From Liolophura sinensis (Eukaryota > Mollusca > Polyplacophora > Chitonida > Chitonidae), in assembly GCF_032854445.1 (NCBI RefSeq), contig NC_088295.1:28137385-28201384 (forward strand): 64,000 bases of DNA. The letters are read 5' to 3'. How positions within the stretch are numbered: the stretch's first letter is position 1; the number at the start of each line of letters is the position of its first letter. This document shows positions 59,879 to 64,000 of the stretch, one piece after another. The position numbers were made by a program, and so were the translations under genes. Below the pieces are notes generated by a model. It worked only from the letters and a program-made list of their open reading frames with translations, was not told the origin of the DNA and made no database searches.

Positions 59879-62800
59879 ATTCCAGGCTGCCCCAACAACA
59901 GATATCAACTTCACAGAAGTTAAACAATACAAATTTTAGTACTTGCAGAGAGAAGTCATCAGGGTTGAACATCACTATGAAATCTGTGGATCATCCGAAG
60001 TCTTCAAGTTCAGAACTGGTACTTGAGATAGGGATGGAGAATCTAGGTAGTGGGATGTTTGTTACTGGATCTATAGGGAGTAACATGGTTTCATTTCTTG
60101 TGGACACCGGTTCTTGTGTCACAATAATTTCGAGTCAAGTCTATAGCAGTATTCCGGAGATAGAACGACCGAAATTGGTACCCACTGACCTGAGATTACA
60201 AGGTGCAGATCATAAGCCACTGAAGGTGCTCGGGATGTGTCAACTAGATATTAGGATTTTATCCAGTCCCACATACATAGATGTTATCATTGCTGATGTC
60301 ATGTGTGAGGGAATAATAGGGATGAACTTCTTGACTAAATTTGATTGTGAAATTCACCCGAGAAGGAGGTGCATTACCTGTGAAGGACAGCAGCTTTTAT
60401 GCTCTAGGTTGTCAGATGTAACTAGTTGTTGTTGGCTGGTTATTGATAAAACTGTTACTGTTTCTCCTGGTCAACAGATTGTCATTTCCACAAAACCATT
60501 CAAGGATCAGAAGTTAGTGGGAAAATGGGCAATATGTGAACCGCTACAGAAAATTTCCAAGAAAACAAATTTATTAGTTGGGAGGACATTAGTGGACACT
60601 GAGACAGAGAAAATTCCAGTGTCAATTATAAATTTGGGCGTGGAAATGGAAACTATATACAAAGGTACAACAATAGCCGAACTGAGTCCAGTGATAAACA
60701 TTAACCAGGTATTAACTCAAGAGAACTTGAGTGATGAAGAAATACATACTGTACACACCATACATGTAAACGATAATAGCACTGAAGACATTCCTGAACA
60801 TGTGACAAACTTGTTCGAGGAAAGTACAAAACATATGAAGCTTGAAGACAAGATGAAAGTGAAGTCACTACTCCTGGCCTATGCAGACATCTTTGCTAAG
60901 TCTGATGCAGATTTGGGTAGAGCAAAGGGAATCAAACACAGTATTAATACAGGAGAGGCATTACCTTTACGTCAACCAGCTCGTAGACTGCCAATGCAGA
61001 AACAAGATGAAGCAGATAAACAGATACAGGACATGCTGGAAAGAGGAATAATTGAAAGATCCTCCAGTCCTTGGGCATCACCAATTGTCCTTGTCACCAA
61101 GAAAGATGGGACTTTGCGTTTCTGTATTGACTTTCGACGCCTCAACCAAGTAACAGTGAAGGATGCTTATCCTTTACCCAGAATTGATGATTCATTAGAT
61201 TCATTACACGGAGCCACATGTTTCTCTACGCTTGATCTTGCAAGTGGATACTGGCAGGTTGAGTTAGACGATGAGGCTAAACTGAAAACAGCATTTATAA
61301 CTAGAAGTGGGTTATGGCAGTTTAAAGTTATGCCGTTTGGTTTATGCAATGGACCATCCACATTCGAACGTCTGATGGAACTGGTACTGGCAGGGTATCA
61401 ATGGGAAATATGTCTGATCTATATTGATGACATCATTGTATTTGGTAAAACTTTTGATGAAGCTATCACCAATCTACGGAAGGTATTCCAACGTCTCAAA
61501 GAGGCGGGACTCAAACTTAAACCAAAGAAGTGTCACCTGTTTCAAGATGAAGTAAATTATTTGGGTCATATCATTTCTGCTAAGGGTGTTTCCACAGAAC
61601 CACAGAAAGTTCAAGCAATTAAGGATTGGCCCACACCAACTACAGTTACTGAAGTCAGGAGTTTCTTGGGTCTAGCCTCCTACTACAGACGTTTCATCCA
61701 AAATTTTGCGACCATTTCCAAACCACTCCACAAATTGACAGAAAATAATAAAGAATTTATTTGGTCTGAAGGCTGTGAAACTTCATTTCGGGTTTTACAA
61801 CAAAAGTTGTGCAGTGCACCCATACTCGCATTTCCCAGTTCTCACGGAGACTTTATACTTGATACAGACGCTAGTAATTTTGGGATAGGTGCAGTGATAT
61901 CCCAAATACAAGATGACCAAGAAAAAGTTATTGCATATGCCAGCAGAGCGCTAAGCAAGTCAGAGAGGAATTATTGTGTCACCCGTCGAGAATTATTAGC
62001 TGTTGTTACTTTTGTGAAATATTTCCAACACTACTTGTATGGTCGTCATTTTACAGTCAGAACAGATCACAGTGCATTACGTTGGATGATGAATTTCAAG
62101 GAACCAGAAGGACAGTTGGCTAGATGGTTGGGGTTACTCAGCACCTATGACTTTGAAATCATTCATCGTCCTGGTAACCGTCATGGTAATGCTGATGCTT
62201 TATCCAGAATTCCATGTAACTGGTGTGATAAGCATGGATACCCAGTTGCATCTGTGAATGTTGTTGAACAAGTTTCAGGGTCAGCAGCTACTCCAGTAGA
62301 TGTTGAAGTTCAAACAGAGCATTCCGGGGCAGTTGGAACTGTGGTAACAAAGATTAAATGGATTCCAAAGAATTGGACGTACAAGCAGCAGAAACAAAGG
62401 CGGTATAAGACCCGTCCAAAGCGCACCCATGTAACAGCAGTAATAACACGAAAACAAAGTAAACTGAAATCCAACAGAGAACCCAACGAGGTAGAATTAC
62501 CCACATCTTTGCAGACAACGAATCGGACATCTGCAGAGAACAGGTGGTCAAATGAAAGTCTTGCTATTCTGCAGCGAAGCGACAGTAATCTGAAATGGAT
62601 AATAAAAGCGAAAGAAGAAAATCAAGAACAACCTAATTGGACAACAGTCTCTGATCAAAGTAGAACAACCAAGTATTATTGGGCACAATGGGACAGGCTA
62701 GTACTAATCAGTGGAGTTCTACATCGCAGGTGGGAAACAGAAGATGGACTAAACTGGCACTACCAGATAGTTCTTCCAGCAGAACTGAGAAAAGAAGTTT

Positions 62801-63876
62801 TCCATGAATTACATGCTTCTAAAACAGCAGGTCATTTAGGCTGTGGAAAAACTATCCCTAAAGTAAGACAACGATATCACTGGTATGGCTGGAGTAAAGA
62901 TATTTGACTGTGGTGCAAACAATGCGACAAATGTAATTCGAGGAAATCTTCAGGAGGGAAATCAAAGACAAACTTGAGACAGTATATAGTTGGAGTTCCA
63001 ATGGAGCGAGTAGCAATGGATGTACTGGGTCCATTACCAAAGACCAAGAAGGGAAATCAGTATATACTAGTCATACAGGATTACTTCACCAAATGGGTAG
63101 AGGCCTATGCAATTAGAAACCAGGAAGCTGAAACTATTGCAGATAAACTAGTGAAGGAATTTATTTGTAGATTTGGTGTACCTGAACAAATACATACAGA
63201 CTTAGGGACAAATTTTCAATCCAGTATAATTCCAGAGGTATGTCATCTACTTGGAATACAGAAGACCAGTACTACACCATACCATCCTCAATCCAACGGA
63301 ATGGTTGAACGTTTTAATCGAACCTTAGAAGATCGACTGGCTATGATGATAGACAAGGACCAACGTAACTGGGACGAGCAACTGCCTTTTGCACTGATGT
63401 CTTACAGATCATCACTTCATGATGTAACACAACAATCTCCAACTATGATGATGTTAGGACGAGAAATAAACTTACCTCTAGATTTGATCACAGGCAGACC
63501 AACACAGATGCCAGCAATAGAGGGAACAAACTATGCTGTTGAACTGCGTGAGCGCATGGAAATCGCACATGAAAGGGCTCGACAGGTTCAACGGAGAAGT
63601 GTTGAGCGTCAGAAGCGGAATTATAACATCGGCAATAAAGGGAAGACATTTAAAATAGGCGATGCTGTTTGGCTGTACGATAGTGCACGTCACAAAAAGC
63701 TATCTCCAAAGTTGGCATGTCGTTGGACTGGACCATATCAGGTTATTGGTAAACTTGATGATACAGTATACCGGGTCCAACAACATCCCAAAGCTAAGAA
63801 GAAACTAGTCCACTATGATCGACTGAAACTGTATGAGGGAACCACTTATAAACCGTGGACTGTTGAGACAGATTAA
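59839..63876 (+). pseudogene. pol: pol: protease, reverse transcriptase, RNase H, integrase; one in-frame TGA
   Basis: The pol frame overlaps gag (open from at least 59797) and is entered by -1 frameshifting near 59839. It runs to TAA 63874-63876 with one internal TGA at 62905-62907. In order: aspartic protease (FLVDTGSCVTI), reverse transcriptase (YPLPRIDD, LDLASGYWQV, MPFGLCNGPSTFERLM, active site YIDD), RNase H (ILDTDASNFGIGAV, RELLAVV, RTDHSALRW), and integrase. The integrase shows the HH half of a zinc finger (FHELHA, AGHLG), the CC half (WCKQCDKC), the D,D,E core (MDVLG; IHTDLGTNF; NGMVERFNRT) and GPY/F (RWTGPYQVIG). The TGA lies between the two zinc-finger halves. It would cut off all of the integrase core, so this copy alone could not integrate. 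Confidence 0.95.
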
Positions 63877-63930
63877 GTGTGACCTCACAAATGAGCCCGC
63901 AGGAACACCAATATCAACGATCACCACCCC

Positions 63931-64000
63931 AAGGGAGGGGGGAGAACCGCATTACGCGCATGTACACCATCTGAAAACCACCACCTATGAGGGAGGTAAG
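63931..64000 (+). other. Polypurine tract candidates before the 3' LTR
   Basis: AAGGGAGGGGGGAGAA (63931-63946) and GAGGGAGG (63989-63996) are purine runs of the kind that prime plus-strand synthesis. No sequence here repeats the 57.7-58.8 kb LTR, so the 3' LTR must start after 64000; the second run is then the likelier tract. Confidence 0.55.

Larger units (their letters stand above)
57708..64000 (+). mobile_element. Ty3/Gypsy-class LTR retrotransposon, nearly complete, 3' LTR outside window
   Basis: The order is 5' LTR, tRNA-Leu primer-binding site, gag with one zinc knuckle, -1 frameshift signal, then protease, reverse transcriptase, RNase H and integrase with a GPY/F module. Integrase last in pol defines the Ty3/Gypsy order. 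No chromodomain and no env frame are seen. It lies in sense inside an intron of the phosphatase gene. Two lesions are visible: a frame change in the first 25 codons of gag and an in-frame TGA in integrase. The preserved frames elsewhere argue for a recent insertion. Confidence 0.93.

Noticed and set aside
62905-62907. TGA in integrase read as selenocysteine or programmed readthrough
   Set aside because: It lies inside the zinc-binding domain with no supporting structure seen; a point mutation is simpler.
63877-64000. Possible env gene or start of the 3' LTR
   Set aside because: Only about 120 bp remain, with no matching LTR sequence and no membrane-protein frame.

Overview
The window is a stretch of an intron-rich animal genome on which no gene is complete. 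Spliced exons with GT-AG borders, abundant minisatellites and about ten copies of one tRNA-headed SINE with a (AAAT)n tail point to a lophotrochozoan, most likely a marine mollusc. The SINE resembles one I associate with mollusc genomes; that taxonomic step is from memory, not a search.

Region 1 (1-22.1 kb, + strand) is the 3' half of a diacylglycerol kinase of the zeta/iota type (type IV; fly rdgA group). Eleven exons between 5808 and 22112 join in phase and encode about 403 residues: the end of the accessory domain, a linker, ankyrin repeats and a C-terminal ETAV PDZ ligand. A twelfth, 78-bp in-phase exon at 13936-14013 looks like a cassette exon. The zinc-finger and catalytic domains must lie upstream of the window. 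The introns are crowded with tandem arrays: 72 bp (1-3815), 39 bp (4259-4760), 22 bp (8423-8552), 19 bp (8634-9410), 77-81 bp (10624-12280) and about 40 bp (17523-17689).

Region 2 (22.1-36.7 kb) is intergenic. It holds the 3' UTR, a small inverted-repeat element (25194-25402), a possible larger foldback element (27974-29180), a cluster of SINE pieces (31.9-34.1 kb) and a 28-bp array.

Region 3 (36.7-55.6 kb and beyond, + strand) is the 5' half of a receptor-type protein tyrosine phosphatase. Six exons join in phase: a signal peptide split by a 12.8-kb intron, one large Ser/Thr-rich mucin-like exon, a transmembrane exon, a tail exon with an NPIY motif, and two exons leading into the KNRYRDILP start of a PTP domain. 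The catalytic domains lie beyond 64000.

Region 4 (about 57.7-64.0 kb) is a Ty3/Gypsy-class LTR retrotransposon in the sense orientation inside that phosphatase gene. It has a 5' LTR with TATA box and poly(A) signal, a primer-binding site that fits tRNA-Leu, gag, a clear -1 ribosomal frameshift signal, and pol (protease, reverse transcriptase, RNase H, integrase with GPY/F module). This copy is broken by a probable frame slip near the gag N-terminus and one in-frame TGA in the integrase zinc finger. No env gene is seen and the 3' LTR lies outside the window.

I found no bacterial-type system, CRISPR array or rRNA. The most informative observations are the mucin-like phosphatase gene, the DGK cassette exon, the frameshift signal of the retroelement, and the two-level organisation of the intronic minisatellites.
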